A stretch of DNA of 64,000 bases from Robinsoniella peoriensis (lineage in GTDB: Bacteria > Bacillota > Clostridia > Lachnospirales > Lachnospiraceae), in NCBI RefSeq assembly GCF_000797495.1, contig NZ_JTGN01000004.1, positions 463,017-527,016 of the forward strand. The letters run 5' to 3'. A model generated the notes under the pieces. That model saw only the letters and a list, made by a program, of their open reading frames with translations, was not told the origin of the DNA and searched no databases. Both the position numbers and the translations under genes were made by a program. Shown in pieces: positions 8,751-17,629 of this stretch (position 1 is the first letter of the stretch; every line of letters starts with the position of its first letter).

Positions 8751-10277
8751 ATGAAGAAAAAAATAATTGCAGTTCTCTTAAGCGGGGCTATGGCGGTTGG
8801 ATTGCTGGCAGGATGCGGAGCATCGGGCGGTGACAAAGAAACCGGTAAAGCAGCCGGTGCGGCTAAAGATACCCAGGCGGGAAGCGAGGCAAATCAGGGG
8901 GAGGAATCTAAAAAAGATGAGTCGGCGGATGGTGAAAAGAAAGCAGGCGGTGGAGAAAATGTGACGCTAAAGTTTGTGCAGGATCTGGGTACGGACGAAA
9001 AGGCTAACCAGCTTACCCAGGATATTATCGAAGCATTCACAGATGATACCGGAATTCAGGTGGAGTTTGAGTCCATACCCACGGGAGATTACCGAACCTG
9101 GCTGACAACACAGTTTTCCGCGGGAGAAGGACCGGATGTGTATACAGATATTTTATATAATATCACTTCGGATTATGACAGTGGCTGGCTGTATAATTTT
9201 AAAGATCTCTATGACAAAGAAAGTGCTTATGATCCCGGACAGCCTTGGAGAGAGACTCTTCCGGATTCTATATTAGAAAGAATGGAACTTCCGGACAATG
9301 TGGTTCCGGGCTATCCATCTTCAACCAGTGTGGTTCGTATTTTCTGTAACATGGATTTGTTTGAAAAAGCAGGTGTGAAGAAACCGGAGACATGGGCGGA
9401 ATTTATGGATGCCTGTAAAAAACTGAAAGATTCCGGAACGATACCATTTGGATTCCCCAATGCAACAATTGGAGATCTTTCCTGGCTCTGGTTTAACAAC
9501 TCTGTTTCCAGTCAGCTGGATGAAGGGCTTGTTAAAGAACTGGACGAGTCCGGTAACGGCTATATTGAGTTAGGAGAAATCGCAAAAGGATTCGATGAAG
9601 AAAAAATTGATTTTACAAGTCCGCAGCTGGAAAAAGGATTTGATATGATGAAGGAATTTTCACAGTACTGGACCAGTGATTACAATGGACTGGATCAAAA
9701 ATCAGCGCTGGATATGTTCATGCGAGGCGAAGTTGCAATGGTACAGGCACTTTCAACAAATCTCAGCCAGATTCAGGATGCCGTAGGGGATGACTTTAAT
9801 TATGAAGTAATGCCGGTTCCGGTCATTACAAAAGATACATCAGAATATGCAATGGGGAAATCTGTAATTTTGGGCGGACAGCCGGATATCATTTATGCAA
9901 TCAATAAAAACCTGGAAGGGGATAATGCCAGATTAGAAGCAGCAATTAAATTTGTTCAGTATATGTCTTCACCGGACATCCAGAAAAAGTTTGCTGACGG
10001 CATCTGTAGAATTCCGCTGGCAAATACAACAAAACTTCCGGACAGCTTAAGCGGATTTATTATTACGGAAGAACCCTTACGCATGGCTTATTATACAGGC
10101 ATTAATGAAAAACTGCGTACTTATTTCCATCGGGCAGGACAGCAGTATCTGGAGGGCGGATTATCAACCGGAGAATTTGGAAAGATGGTAAATGATTCTT
10201 ATAAAGAGGTACTGGACGAAGTGAAGGCAGAAAATGGCTGGTCGGCTGAAAATAATTATGGAATCGTAAAGGAATAA
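8751..10277 (+). CDS. Extracellular sugar-binding lipoprotein of the ABC importer
   Basis: The 508-residue solute-binding protein (family 1 type) has a lipoprotein signal ending in LLAGC, with the lipidated Cys at 22. A flexible Gly/Ala/Lys/Glu-rich linker runs to about residue 70, and then the two-lobed binding fold follows (VTLKFVQDLGTDEKANQL, YRTWLTTQFSAGEGPDVY). The start is ATG 8751 with AAAGGAGG ahead; an upstream in-frame ATG at 8688 lacks a ribosome site and would bury the signal peptide. It captures the glycan outside the cell and hands it to the two permeases. It lies between the permeases and the sulfatase in one operon. Confidence 0.93.
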   Translation: MKKKIIAVLLSGAMAVGLLAGCGASGGDKETGKAAGAAKDTQAGSEANQGEESKKDESADGEKKAGGGENVTLKFVQDLGTDEKANQLTQDIIEAFTDDTGIQVEFESIPTGDYRTWLTTQFSAGEGPDVYTDILYNITSDYDSGWLYNFKDLYDKESAYDPGQPWRETLPDSILERMELPDNVVPGYPSSTSVVRIFCNMDLFEKAGVKKPETWAEFMDACKKLKDSGTIPFGFPNATIGDLSWLWFNNSVSSQLDEGLVKELDESGNGYIELGEIAKGFDEEKIDFTSPQLEKGFDMMKEFSQYWTSDYNGLDQKSALDMFMRGEVAMVQALSTNLSQIQDAVGDDFNYEVMPVPVITKDTSEYAMGKSVILGGQPDIIYAINKNLEGDNARLEAAIKFVQYMSSPDIQKKFADGICRIPLANTTKLPDSLSGFIITEEPLRMAYYTGINEKLRTYFHRAGQQYLEGGLSTGEFGKMVNDSYKEVLDEVKAENGWSAENNYGIVKE

Positions 10278-10308
10278 CCGTAATTTAATCGGGAAAGGAG
10301 AGAACAGG

Positions 10309-11811
10309 ATGGGAAAACCAAAGAAACGCCCAAACTTGATTTATATTCTGGCTGATGATATGGGTTATGGAGATATCTCGGCTTACAACGAAAATTGTCC
10401 TTTTCAGACTCCTAATTTGGACAGATTGTGCGAAAACGGCATACGTTTTACGGATGCTCATGCATCTTCCGCAGTCTGCACTCCATCCAGATACAGTATT
10501 TTGACGGGACGCTATAACTGGCGTTCCCGGCTGAAATCATATGTTGTGGGAGGATATTCAGCCCCCCTTCTGGAGCCGGGCCGTATGACTGTGGCGAATC
10601 TTTTAAAAGAACAGGGATACCAAACGGCAATGATCGGAAAATGGCATCTTGGAATGGATTTTGCCAAATTCGAAGATTTCCGGGAAGCGGAAGAATTTGG
10701 GGCAAGCGACGGAGTGGATTACGCAGGAAAAATAAAAGGATCTCCGGTGGAACATGGTTTTGATTATTACTTCGGAATCAGCGGATCTCTGGATATGCCT
10801 CCCTATGTCTATATCGAGAATGATCATTTTACGGCAAAGCCGGATCATGAGACCCAGAATACAGGCAAGAAATTTTGGAGGAAAGGTCCTGCAGCAGCGG
10901 GGTTCGTACATGAAAATGTTCTGGATGAACTCACAGACAGGGTACTGGATAAGATAGAAGAGTATAAAGAAAATCCCTTTTTTATTTATTTTCCCATGCC
11001 TGCGCCCCATACACCGATTCTCCCGGCAAAACGGTTCCTGGGCAAATCGGGAACGAATACTTATGGAGATTTTGTATTGCACTGTGATGACGCAGCCGGA
11101 AGAATTACGAAAAAGCTGGAAGAACTGGGGCTTTTAGAAAATACGGTTATTCTATACACCTCGGATAACGGGTGTTCCCCAATGGCGGATTACGAAGAGT
11201 TAAATGCAGCGGGACACAATCCCAGCTATGTATTCCGGGGTACAAAGGCAGATATCTATGAAGGTGGGCACAGAGTTCCGCTGATTATGCACTGGCCGGA
11301 ATTGATCCCGGCAGGAGGCGTATGTGACCGGGTGGTCTGCCTTTGTGATCTGATGGCCACACTGGCTGATTATTTTGATTATCCATTGCCGGAAAATGCA
11401 GGAGAAGACAGTGTCAGCAATCTGCCGCTTTGGAAAGATGCGAAAGGACCGGAGGTCCGCAGAGATGTGGTACACCAGAGTATCGATGGTTCCCTTTCTA
11501 TCCGAAAAGGGATGATGAAACTGGAAATGTGTCCCGGCTCCGGCGGTTGGTCAGATCCCAAACCGGGAGAGGAGGATCAAAATCTTCCCAGGTTCCAGCT
11601 GTATGATTTATCACAGGATATTGGAGAACGTGTAAATGTGATAGAGCAGTATCCAGAACTGGCAAAGGAACTGCGTCATCAGTTAAAAGAATATATTTTG
11701 AATGGCAGAAGTACTCCGGGACCACGACAGAAAAATGACGGACAGGAGGTATGGGAGACTATACTCTGGATGACAGAACCAGATGATATACAGCTAAAAA
11801 TGTATCGATAA
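10309..11811 (+). CDS. Sulfatase (Cys-type, formylglycine-dependent), cytoplasmic
   Basis: This 500-residue enzyme should remove sulfate esters from imported sugars. The alkaline-phosphatase-like fold opens with NLIYILADDMGYGD (metal-binding Asp pair). The maturation motif is C-T-P-S-R at residues 57-61, followed by YSILTGRYNWRS, and GKWHLGM and TSDNG lie further on. C57 must be oxidised to formylglycine, in anaerobes by an anSME radical-SAM enzyme, which is not in this window. There is no signal peptide, so it acts in the cytosol after uptake. Length and motif order are normal for the family. It closes the importer operon and is followed by a strong bidirectional terminator. The exact sulfated sugar is not readable. 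Confidence 0.94.
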   Translation: MGKPKKRPNLIYILADDMGYGDISAYNENCPFQTPNLDRLCENGIRFTDAHASSAVCTPSRYSILTGRYNWRSRLKSYVVGGYSAPLLEPGRMTVANLLKEQGYQTAMIGKWHLGMDFAKFEDFREAEEFGASDGVDYAGKIKGSPVEHGFDYYFGISGSLDMPPYVYIENDHFTAKPDHETQNTGKKFWRKGPAAAGFVHENVLDELTDRVLDKIEEYKENPFFIYFPMPAPHTPILPAKRFLGKSGTNTYGDFVLHCDDAAGRITKKLEELGLLENTVILYTSDNGCSPMADYEELNAAGHNPSYVFRGTKADIYEGGHRVPLIMHWPELIPAGGVCDRVVCLCDLMATLADYFDYPLPENAGEDSVSNLPLWKDAKGPEVRRDVVHQSIDGSLSIRKGMMKLEMCPGSGGWSDPKPGEEDQNLPRFQLYDLSQDIGERVNVIEQYPELAKELRHQLKEYILNGRSTPGPRQKNDGQEVWETILWMTEPDDIQLKMYR

Positions 11812-11820
11812 ATGCATACC

Positions 11821-11866
11821 ATAACAGGGATTTGTAATTGGGTAAAATTACAAATTCCTGTTATTT
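11821..11866. terminator. Bidirectional terminator between convergent operons
   Basis: A 19-bp stem (ATAACAGGGATTTGTAATT and its complement with one G-T pair) with a 6-base loop separates the sulfatase from the convergent URO-D-like gene. T-rich sequence lies on the downstream side for the plus strand and A-rich sequence on the other. Confidence 0.88.
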
Positions 11867-11871
11867 TAGTT

Positions 11872-13164
11872 TTACCCTGCATAATCATCTGCAACGCGCA
11901 TAGCAATTTTTTCCCATTCCCAGAGTCTTTTCGGGTCATATCTCACCGTGGAGATGTCCTTGAAAATAAGTTCCACATGGCATCCGCTATCCGTAAGGGC
12001 CATAAAGTCCCGCAGATCTTTTTCAGCCTGATTGGAATCAAAGGTATTTCCTGCTACAATTACCGGATTAGGCTTTCGGCTGATTACGTAATCGGAACCA
12101 ATTGCATCTATTATTTTTTCACTGTTGTTCCAGGGAGATGCTGATACCTTTCTAAGGTTGGGGATACGACGCAGTATATCCATTTTAATATCCAGCGGTT
12201 CACAACAGCCATAATAGGTCAAGCCAAAGCGTTCCAGCCATTTCAAGTCGTGTTCTACGGCAAATTCCCAATGCATCTCGGGAGAGACGGTAGAGAAAAT
12301 CTGTGCGTTGGAACAGCCCCACATGTTTTTCGCCATCACATGGGAAGAATCATAGTCAGCTCCGGGAAGTTCTGTCGTATAGCCATATCCTCCGGAACCG
12401 ATTCTGGTATTGTTATTATCCAGTGAAAGCAGGTTCATGGCTTCCAGCTGGTCCATTTCCTTCATCCATGCCTGTACCATGCGTTCGTAAATGTCATGCA
12501 CCATATCTGGGCGGAGAATCAGATCCATAATTGCCTCCTGTACACCCCACCATCGTACCAGGTAGTCCCAGGGTGTATACCAGATGTGCTTTCTTCCCAC
12601 CTTTTTCACGGGAAGAATATCCGCAAATATTTCATTCATGGCGGCAAATGTTTCTTCGGTTTCTTTAATGTCATGTGTAACAACAGGCATTTTAATCTTT
12701 TCGATATCTTCCGGTTCCGAGATCTGGATTTTAAAATGCCTGGATACTACGTCGTTATCCTGATCAGTAGATACGCAGGTCACATCTTCTTCAATTCCAA
12801 AACCGGTAGACGAAATAGCAAGTGGAGATTCCATATAAGGATTAACGACCATATCTCCAGGGAAATGATTCCACTGGTAGATTGTTTTTCGCAGGCTATC
12901 CTCTAACTTTCTGGCCCAGGGCTGCCGGCATCTCAACGTTAATTCATCATCCACATTCAATTCATGCCATGGAACTTCATTGATCCAGACCATTGGTTTT
13001 ACGGATTTTTTGTCATTTAATAAAGCCCAGTTCTTTGCACGTAATGCGTTTCTGCTGTCGTCAGATATTTCTGCGATTCGATACCCCAGGGTGCGCAGAA
13101 TATCTTTGTCCGAGTCTGTAAAACGGATCATATTAATTTTTGCACTCTTTTCTTCTTGTAACAT
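11872..13164 (-). CDS. URO-D-superfamily protein (MtaA/CmuA-like methyltransferase), function unknown
   Basis: The 430-residue protein has a TIM-barrel of the uroporphyrinogen decarboxylase superfamily. Recognisable parts are an acidic N-terminal extension (about residues 1-120), WYTPWDYLVRWWGVQEAIMD, the LDNNNTRIGSGGYGY region, and LTYYGCCEPLD with neighbouring Cys residues that may bind metal. Such long URO-D-like proteins in Clostridia are grouped with corrinoid-dependent methyltransferases rather than haem synthesis; no haem gene is near. It lies downstream of an AraC regulator and converges on the sulfatase, so a role in handling methylated or otherwise modified glycans is possible but only inferred. 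GGGAGG precedes the ATG. No corrinoid protein gene accompanies it. Confidence 0.72.
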   Translation of the reverse strand: MLQEEKSAKINMIRFTDSDKDILRTLGYRIAEISDDSRNALRAKNWALLNDKKSVKPMVWINEVPWHELNVDDELTLRCRQPWARKLEDSLRKTIYQWNHFPGDMVVNPYMESPLAISSTGFGIEEDVTCVSTDQDNDVVSRHFKIQISEPEDIEKIKMPVVTHDIKETEETFAAMNEIFADILPVKKVGRKHIWYTPWDYLVRWWGVQEAIMDLILRPDMVHDIYERMVQAWMKEMDQLEAMNLLSLDNNNTRIGSGGYGYTTELPGADYDSSHVMAKNMWGCSNAQIFSTVSPEMHWEFAVEHDLKWLERFGLTYYGCCEPLDIKMDILRRIPNLRKVSASPWNNSEKIIDAIGSDYVISRKPNPVIVAGNTFDSNQAEKDLRDFMALTDSGCHVELIFKDISTVRYDPKRLWEWEKIAMRVADDYAG

Positions 13165-13211
13165 ATACCTACCTCCCGGTGTTGTTCTTTTCTAAAGGGT
13201 ATCATGAATAG

Positions 13212-13233
13212 AAAAAAGCCACAACACTGTGGT
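13212..13233 (-). terminator. Small hairpin with T-run between the AraC and URO-D-like genes
   Basis: Read on the minus strand, CCACA-GTGT-TGTGG is followed by C and six T. It would reduce readthrough from the regulator gene into the URO-D-like gene. Confidence 0.55.
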
Positions 13234-13239
13234 GTGACT

Positions 13240-13992
13240 TTAAGGTTGCACGATGTGACTTTTGCGGTAGGTGCTGGGCGAAATGTCCATGTAGCTGTGA
13301 AAGGCTCTGGAGAAAGATTTTTCATCTGCATAGTCTGCGATCTGACAGGCTTCTGACACAGTAGCTCCCTGTGCCAGGGCAATGGCTGCCCGGTTCAAAC
13401 GTGCGGAATAGAGATACTGGTTGGGTGACATTTGAAAAGTAGCTTTGAATTTACGTGAAAAGTAGGATCGCTCCATTCCCACATATGCTGCCAGATCACG
13501 CACTGTAATGCGGTCCGCTAAATGTGTATCGATATAATCCAGTACGCTTTTCATAGCAGGATGATCGGTTTTTTGCAGGGGAAGATCCTCATTAAGCAGT
13601 GTCAGGAATATATCAAAAAGCTGTTCTGTTTCTCTCTGATATCTGGATTGTCCCATAAATGAACGCAGACTTTGAAGGATATAATACATCGGGGTATTTT
13701 CTATTATTTTTACAATTCCCAGATCAATATAAAAATCCATCTTTATCTGAATGTGAAACCAGAGTACCTGCAGGGGATCTTCTTTAATATGCCAGAGTGT
13801 ATACGGTTTCATTAAAGGCAGAATATAGAAAAATCCCGGTTCCAGTCGGATCTTCTGATCCCCTTTTTTGAGATATGCTTCACCACCGAGGATATAGTAC
13901 ATGCGGTAAAATAAAGCATTTTCATCTGTCATACCCCAGTCTTCCGAACAGACCGTATAATCACTCTGCAGCAGGGTAAATTCATGATTCAT
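13240..13992 (-). CDS. AraC-family transcriptional regulator
   Basis: The 250-residue protein has an N-terminal cupin-type sensor domain (about 1-140; GGEAYLKKGDQKIRLEPGFF followed by YILP) and a C-terminal AraC helix-turn-helix pair (about 150-248; DRITVRDLAAYVGMERSYFS and a degenerate second half GATVSEACQIADYADEKSFS). AAAGGAGG stands nine bases before the ATG. It is divergent from the second importer operon and upstream of the URO-D-like gene on the same strand. It therefore probably controls one or both. The inducer is unknown, most likely a sugar. Confidence 0.88.
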   Translation of the reverse strand: MNHEFTLLQSDYTVCSEDWGMTDENALFYRMYYILGGEAYLKKGDQKIRLEPGFFYILPLMKPYTLWHIKEDPLQVLWFHIQIKMDFYIDLGIVKIIENTPMYYILQSLRSFMGQSRYQRETEQLFDIFLTLLNEDLPLQKTDHPAMKSVLDYIDTHLADRITVRDLAAYVGMERSYFSRKFKATFQMSPNQYLYSARLNRAAIALAQGATVSEACQIADYADEKSFSRAFHSYMDISPSTYRKSHIVQP

Positions 13993-14346
13993 AAAAAGCA
14001 GCCTCCTTTACAAATCTCTTTTGTACCTTATTACTTTGCTGTTTCTTTCTTTACAGTTTAAGGTTTTGTAGATATTTAATATTTTGTTGTTTATAGTTTA
14101 GCATTTCGCAAAAGTAAAGTCACTTTCTTTTTAGTATCTGATTGCTGTATCCTGTTTGAATTCGCAAAAAAAGACACAGGGAGGACCAAACTGTAAGGCG
14201 GAGATTTGTAGTTAATCAGAATGAGTCGATTAGTTAGTATGTGAGAAAATATATAAAAACATACAAAGTATATTGACTTAAACATCAAAAAAGTAAAAAT
14301 ATTAACGGTGAGGTAAATATATTTTATAGACGACATTATACATAAT

Positions 14347-14376
14347 TGCTAAAATAGCATTATCAGTTAGCGCTAA
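14347..14376. promoter_or_regulatory. Paired dyads in the control region of the second importer operon
   Basis: The gene-free stretch 13993-14418 separates two divergent units. It holds TGCTA-AAA-TAGCA (14347-14359) and a perfect palindrome TTAGCGCTAA (14367-14376), both built from GCTAA/TTAGC half-sites, about 45 bases before the binding-protein start. They look like operators for a dimeric repressor. A degenerate copy of the first operon's repeat, ATATAAAAACATAC, begins near 14251. No convincing -35/-10 pair was found. Confidence 0.4.
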
Positions 14377-14418
14377 TGTGAAAAAAATATACGAAGAACC
14401 GAAATAGGAGGATTTAAG

Positions 14419-15828
14419 ATGAAAAAGAGAATCATAAGTATTTTATTGGCGGTTACGATGTTGTCTGCAACACTTGCAGGATGTGCAGGAAATTCAGCGG
14501 ATTCCGGGGAAAAGACCACCGGCAATAAGAAGGGAACCCAGGAGACAACAGCTGCAGGAGCGGATTCAGAAAAGGAGACAGGTGAAGAGCAGACGGCAGG
14601 AGAGGGCGAACCGGTCAAAATCAAATTCTTGAACCGCTGGGCGGAAGATACGGTTCTGGGAGCCGCTATATATAAAGCCTGTCAGGATTTTATGGAAAAA
14701 AATCCGAATGTTGAGATTGAATATGATGCCGTAGCAGGGGCGGACGATACGCAGTTTTATGAAAAAATGAAAACAGCGGCAGCTACAGGCGATATGTATG
14801 AATTGTTCCAGAATTATGGCGGCAGTACCATCTATTCCTACGTGGAAAGTGATGTTCTGTATGACCTTACCTCTGAGTTTGAAAAGGATAAGGAGTGGAA
14901 AGATAACTTTTTAGATCTGTTCAGTATGTGGGAATATCAGGCAAAAGAAGGTGTATATGGGGTTCCATTTACTGACTTTGCTACCGTTCTCTATTGTAAC
15001 AAGGATATGTTCGAATCCAGAGGACTGAAATATCCGGAGACGATTTCAGAATTTGAAGCAGTCTGCGATAAGTTCCTGGAAGAAGGTATTACACCGGTTC
15101 CAATGTCAGGAGAAGGATGGCGTTTTGCACATCTCCTTTCCGGTCTGGTTATGAGAAAATATGGCGAGGATTATATTTATGACCTGGCAAATGGAAAAGA
15201 AAAGTACACCGGCGACAAGATGCTGGAGTTAGTAAATCTTATGAAATCCTGGCAGGACAAAGGGTATTTTGGCGAAAACATTGCATCCCTGGATTCTGCA
15301 ACAGAGCAGGCACTTTTCTCAACGGAGAAATCCCCGATGATTGCAATCGGAACCTGGCAGCCGACCAATATTCTGGAAAACAATCCGGAATTTCTGGATA
15401 GAAAAGGAGTAGATGTAATCTGGTTCCCTGCATTTGATGACAAGATGGATTTAAAAGGAGGCTCAATGGGAGGTCCAAATGAAGGTCTGTCTATAGCTAA
15501 GAAAGATGAGGCAACTACCGCAGCAACCGTAAAGCTGGTAAAATACCTTACTTCACCGGAAGTCGTTACCGAGATATGGAAAGCAGATCCCACTCAGATC
15601 TTCGCAGTTAAGAGTGCAACACCGCCGGAAGAGATGAATTATTTAACAAAAGAATGTATTGACCTGATAAATAATACGGCAACTGGCTTAATGCAGGAAA
15701 TTGACCAGTACAGCACAATTGCTTCTTTACAGGACAGACTGAGAAATTCCCTTGCGGGCATGGTAGCAGGTAATTCTCCGGAAGCTGCAATGAAAGAGGT
15801 TCAGGACGAAATAGACAGCCATAATTAA
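14419..15828 (+). CDS. Extracellular sugar-binding lipoprotein, second ABC importer
   Basis: The 469-residue family-1 type solute-binding protein has a signal ending in TLAGC (lipidated Cys 22) and an acidic, Thr/Gly-rich linker to about residue 65. The binding fold follows, with VKIKFLNRWAEDTVLGAAIY and later WQPTNILENNPEF and TSPEVVTEIW. GGAGG at 14407-14411 sets the ATG at 14419. It is first in its operon, whereas in the other importer operon of this window it is third. A stem-loop after the gene may keep this component more abundant than the permeases. The ligand is unknown; the fucosidase further down suggests fucosylated oligosaccharides. Confidence 0.93.
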   Translation: MKKRIISILLAVTMLSATLAGCAGNSADSGEKTTGNKKGTQETTAAGADSEKETGEEQTAGEGEPVKIKFLNRWAEDTVLGAAIYKACQDFMEKNPNVEIEYDAVAGADDTQFYEKMKTAAATGDMYELFQNYGGSTIYSYVESDVLYDLTSEFEKDKEWKDNFLDLFSMWEYQAKEGVYGVPFTDFATVLYCNKDMFESRGLKYPETISEFEAVCDKFLEEGITPVPMSGEGWRFAHLLSGLVMRKYGEDYIYDLANGKEKYTGDKMLELVNLMKSWQDKGYFGENIASLDSATEQALFSTEKSPMIAIGTWQPTNILENNPEFLDRKGVDVIWFPAFDDKMDLKGGSMGGPNEGLSIAKKDEATTAATVKLVKYLTSPEVVTEIWKADPTQIFAVKSATPPEEMNYLTKECIDLINNTATGLMQEIDQYSTIASLQDRLRNSLAGMVAGNSPEAAMKEVQDEIDSHN

Positions 15829-15838
15829 AAATGATGCG

Positions 15839-15861
15839 CGGACAGGGGAGAAGCCTGTCCG
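15839..15861 (+). promoter_or_regulatory. Intercistronic stem-loop after the binding-protein gene
   Basis: CGGACAGG and CCTGTCCG form a perfect 8-bp stem around GGAGAAG, with no T-run after it. Such hairpins between a binding protein and its permeases commonly stabilise the upstream message or cut readthrough. Confidence 0.65.
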
Positions 15862-15884
15862 TGTATATAAAGGGGGGACTTTCC

Positions 15885-16757
15885 GTGAAATGGATAAAAA
15901 AATATTATGTGCCGTTTTTCATGATTCTTCCGGCATTTCTATTAATCGCATTTATGTTTTTCACACCAATCATTCAGACTGTCTATCTGTCATTTGTGGA
16001 ATGGAATGGCATCTGGCAGACGCCGAAAGAATTTGTAGGATTCAGTAATTATAAACGCATGTTCAGCGACCGTGTATTCTGGATCTGTATCCGGAATATG
16101 TTTATTTATCTGGCACAGGGTGTTTTAATTCAGGGTCCGATTGCATTTTTACTGGCTATGTTTATCTCAAAAAAAATACGGGGGCTGCGTGCATTTAAAT
16201 TTGCATTCTTCCTTCCGGTTATTATTCCGATGACAGCGGTAGCAATTATGTGGAAATTTATTTTAAATCCAAACTGGGGTTTAATTAATGATATGATACG
16301 ATTTTTTAATCCTGATTTTAACATGGACTTTTTGGGCAATCCCGATATCGCAATGTATTCGGTAGTACTGGTAAGTGCATGGGTATATATCGGCTTAAAT
16401 ATGGTTATTTTTTCAGCTGGTATGACAGCTATACCTGAAGAATTATATGAATCGGGCGAACTGGATGGAGCAACCGGAATAAAAAAAATTCTCTATATTA
16501 CACTGCCCATGATGAAAGAAAGTTTAAAAGTATATGTCATTCTTATGATTACCGGAACCCTGAAGACCTTCGACCTGGTATTTGTTATGACAAAGGGAGG
16601 TCCAAATGAAGCCACGCAAGTGCCGGCAGTTAATATGTACCTGCAGACGTTCTCCTATGGAAAATTTGGCTATGGTGCCACGATTGCTACATTTATTCTG
16701 GTGGTGGGGTTAATTGGAAGTCTGATTGCAAATAAGTATCTGGTTGCAAAAGAGTAG
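15885..16757 (+). CDS. Carbohydrate ABC importer permease (MalF/UgpA type), second system
   Basis: The 290-residue six-segment membrane protein has the EAA loop ESGELDGATGIKKILYITLP. The start is taken as GTG at 15885 because AGGGGGG (15871-15877) is placed well for it and the product then begins VKWIKKYYVPFF, the usual short cytoplasmic end. Earlier in-frame starts at 15831 would run through the intercistronic stem-loop and add a non-conserved segment. It pairs with the permease that follows after 13 bases. No ATPase gene is nearby. Confidence 0.9.
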   Translation: MKWIKKYYVPFFMILPAFLLIAFMFFTPIIQTVYLSFVEWNGIWQTPKEFVGFSNYKRMFSDRVFWICIRNMFIYLAQGVLIQGPIAFLLAMFISKKIRGLRAFKFAFFLPVIIPMTAVAIMWKFILNPNWGLINDMIRFFNPDFNMDFLGNPDIAMYSVVLVSAWVYIGLNMVIFSAGMTAIPEELYESGELDGATGIKKILYITLPMMKESLKVYVILMITGTLKTFDLVFVMTKGGPNEATQVPAVNMYLQTFSYGKFGYGATIATFILVVGLIGSLIANKYLVAKE

Positions 16758-16770
16758 AGGAGGCGAGATA

Positions 16771-17595
16771 ATGAAAGTAAAAATCAAAAAGAAAATTCTC
16801 TATATACTGGCGATTTTGTGGGCATGTATGAATATCATTCCTTTGATTGTTGTCATACTGGGGTCTTTTAAAAATACCAACGAAATCTATATGGGGCCCT
16901 TTAAACTTCCAGAGATATGGAGTTTTAAAAATTATGATAAAGCAATCCTGCGATCCGGGGTTATAAAAGGCATTTTTAATTCTTTTACCTATGCCATTAT
17001 ATCCGTTATCCTGATTATGGTCATTGCACTGATGGCTGGATTTGTTTTGTCAAGGTTCAAAGGAAAGCTGATTGATGGGCTGAATATTTACTTCATATTG
17101 GGAATTTTAGTTCCGGTACAGGCAACTTTTATACCACTGGTAGGGACAATTGGGAAGCTGGGGATGCAGAACAATCCCGTTACGATGATTACTATATATG
17201 TAACGTTCAATCTACCCATGTCCATCCTGCTGATAACCGGGTATATGAGGGGAATTTCCAAAGAAATTGATGAGGCGGCAACCATAGACGGAAGCGGGAC
17301 TTTTGGCATCTTCCGGAAGATGATTGTGCCATTATCCCTTCCGGCAATCTCTACAGCAGGTATTCTGGCATTTGTAAATATTTATAACGACCTCATCTTT
17401 GCGACGCTGTTTATATCAAAACCCAAATTTCAAACCATAACACAGGTAGTCAATAGTTTTTCTGCGCAGTATAATACAGATGTAGGAGCAACTTTAGCGG
17501 CAATGGTGGTAGCAATTATTCCGATGATTATCATTTTTATGTGTTTCCAGGAAAAAGTAATTGCAGGTTTATCAGCAGGGTCCGTGAAAGGGTAG
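16771..17595 (+). CDS. Carbohydrate ABC importer permease (MalG/UgpE type), second system
   Basis: The 274-residue membrane protein has six hydrophobic segments, the EAA loop EAATIDGSGTFGIFRKMIVP and the tail VIAGLSAGSVKG. GAGGAGG upstream supports the ATG at 16771; an earlier in-frame ATG at 16726 lies inside the preceding gene. The signalling kinase begins 34 bases after the stop, so transport and sensing genes are probably one transcript. With the preceding permease it forms the membrane channel. Confidence 0.92.
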   Translation: MKVKIKKKILYILAILWACMNIIPLIVVILGSFKNTNEIYMGPFKLPEIWSFKNYDKAILRSGVIKGIFNSFTYAIISVILIMVIALMAGFVLSRFKGKLIDGLNIYFILGILVPVQATFIPLVGTIGKLGMQNNPVTMITIYVTFNLPMSILLITGYMRGISKEIDEAATIDGSGTFGIFRKMIVPLSLPAISTAGILAFVNIYNDLIFATLFISKPKFQTITQVVNSFSAQYNTDVGATLAAMVVAIIPMIIIFMCFQEKVIAGLSAGSVKG

Positions 17596-17629
17596 GAATA
17601 TAGAAAGGCGCGTACAGAAGGGGTATAGA

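Noticed and set aside
10603-11082. Minus-strand open frame of 159 codons inside the sulfatase gene
   Set aside because: It is antisense to a well-conserved enzyme, with no ribosome site or recognisable domain.
12496-12906. Plus-strand open frame of 136 codons inside the URO-D-like gene
   Set aside because: It is a shadow of the minus-strand gene; its composition and lack of a ribosome site argue against translation.
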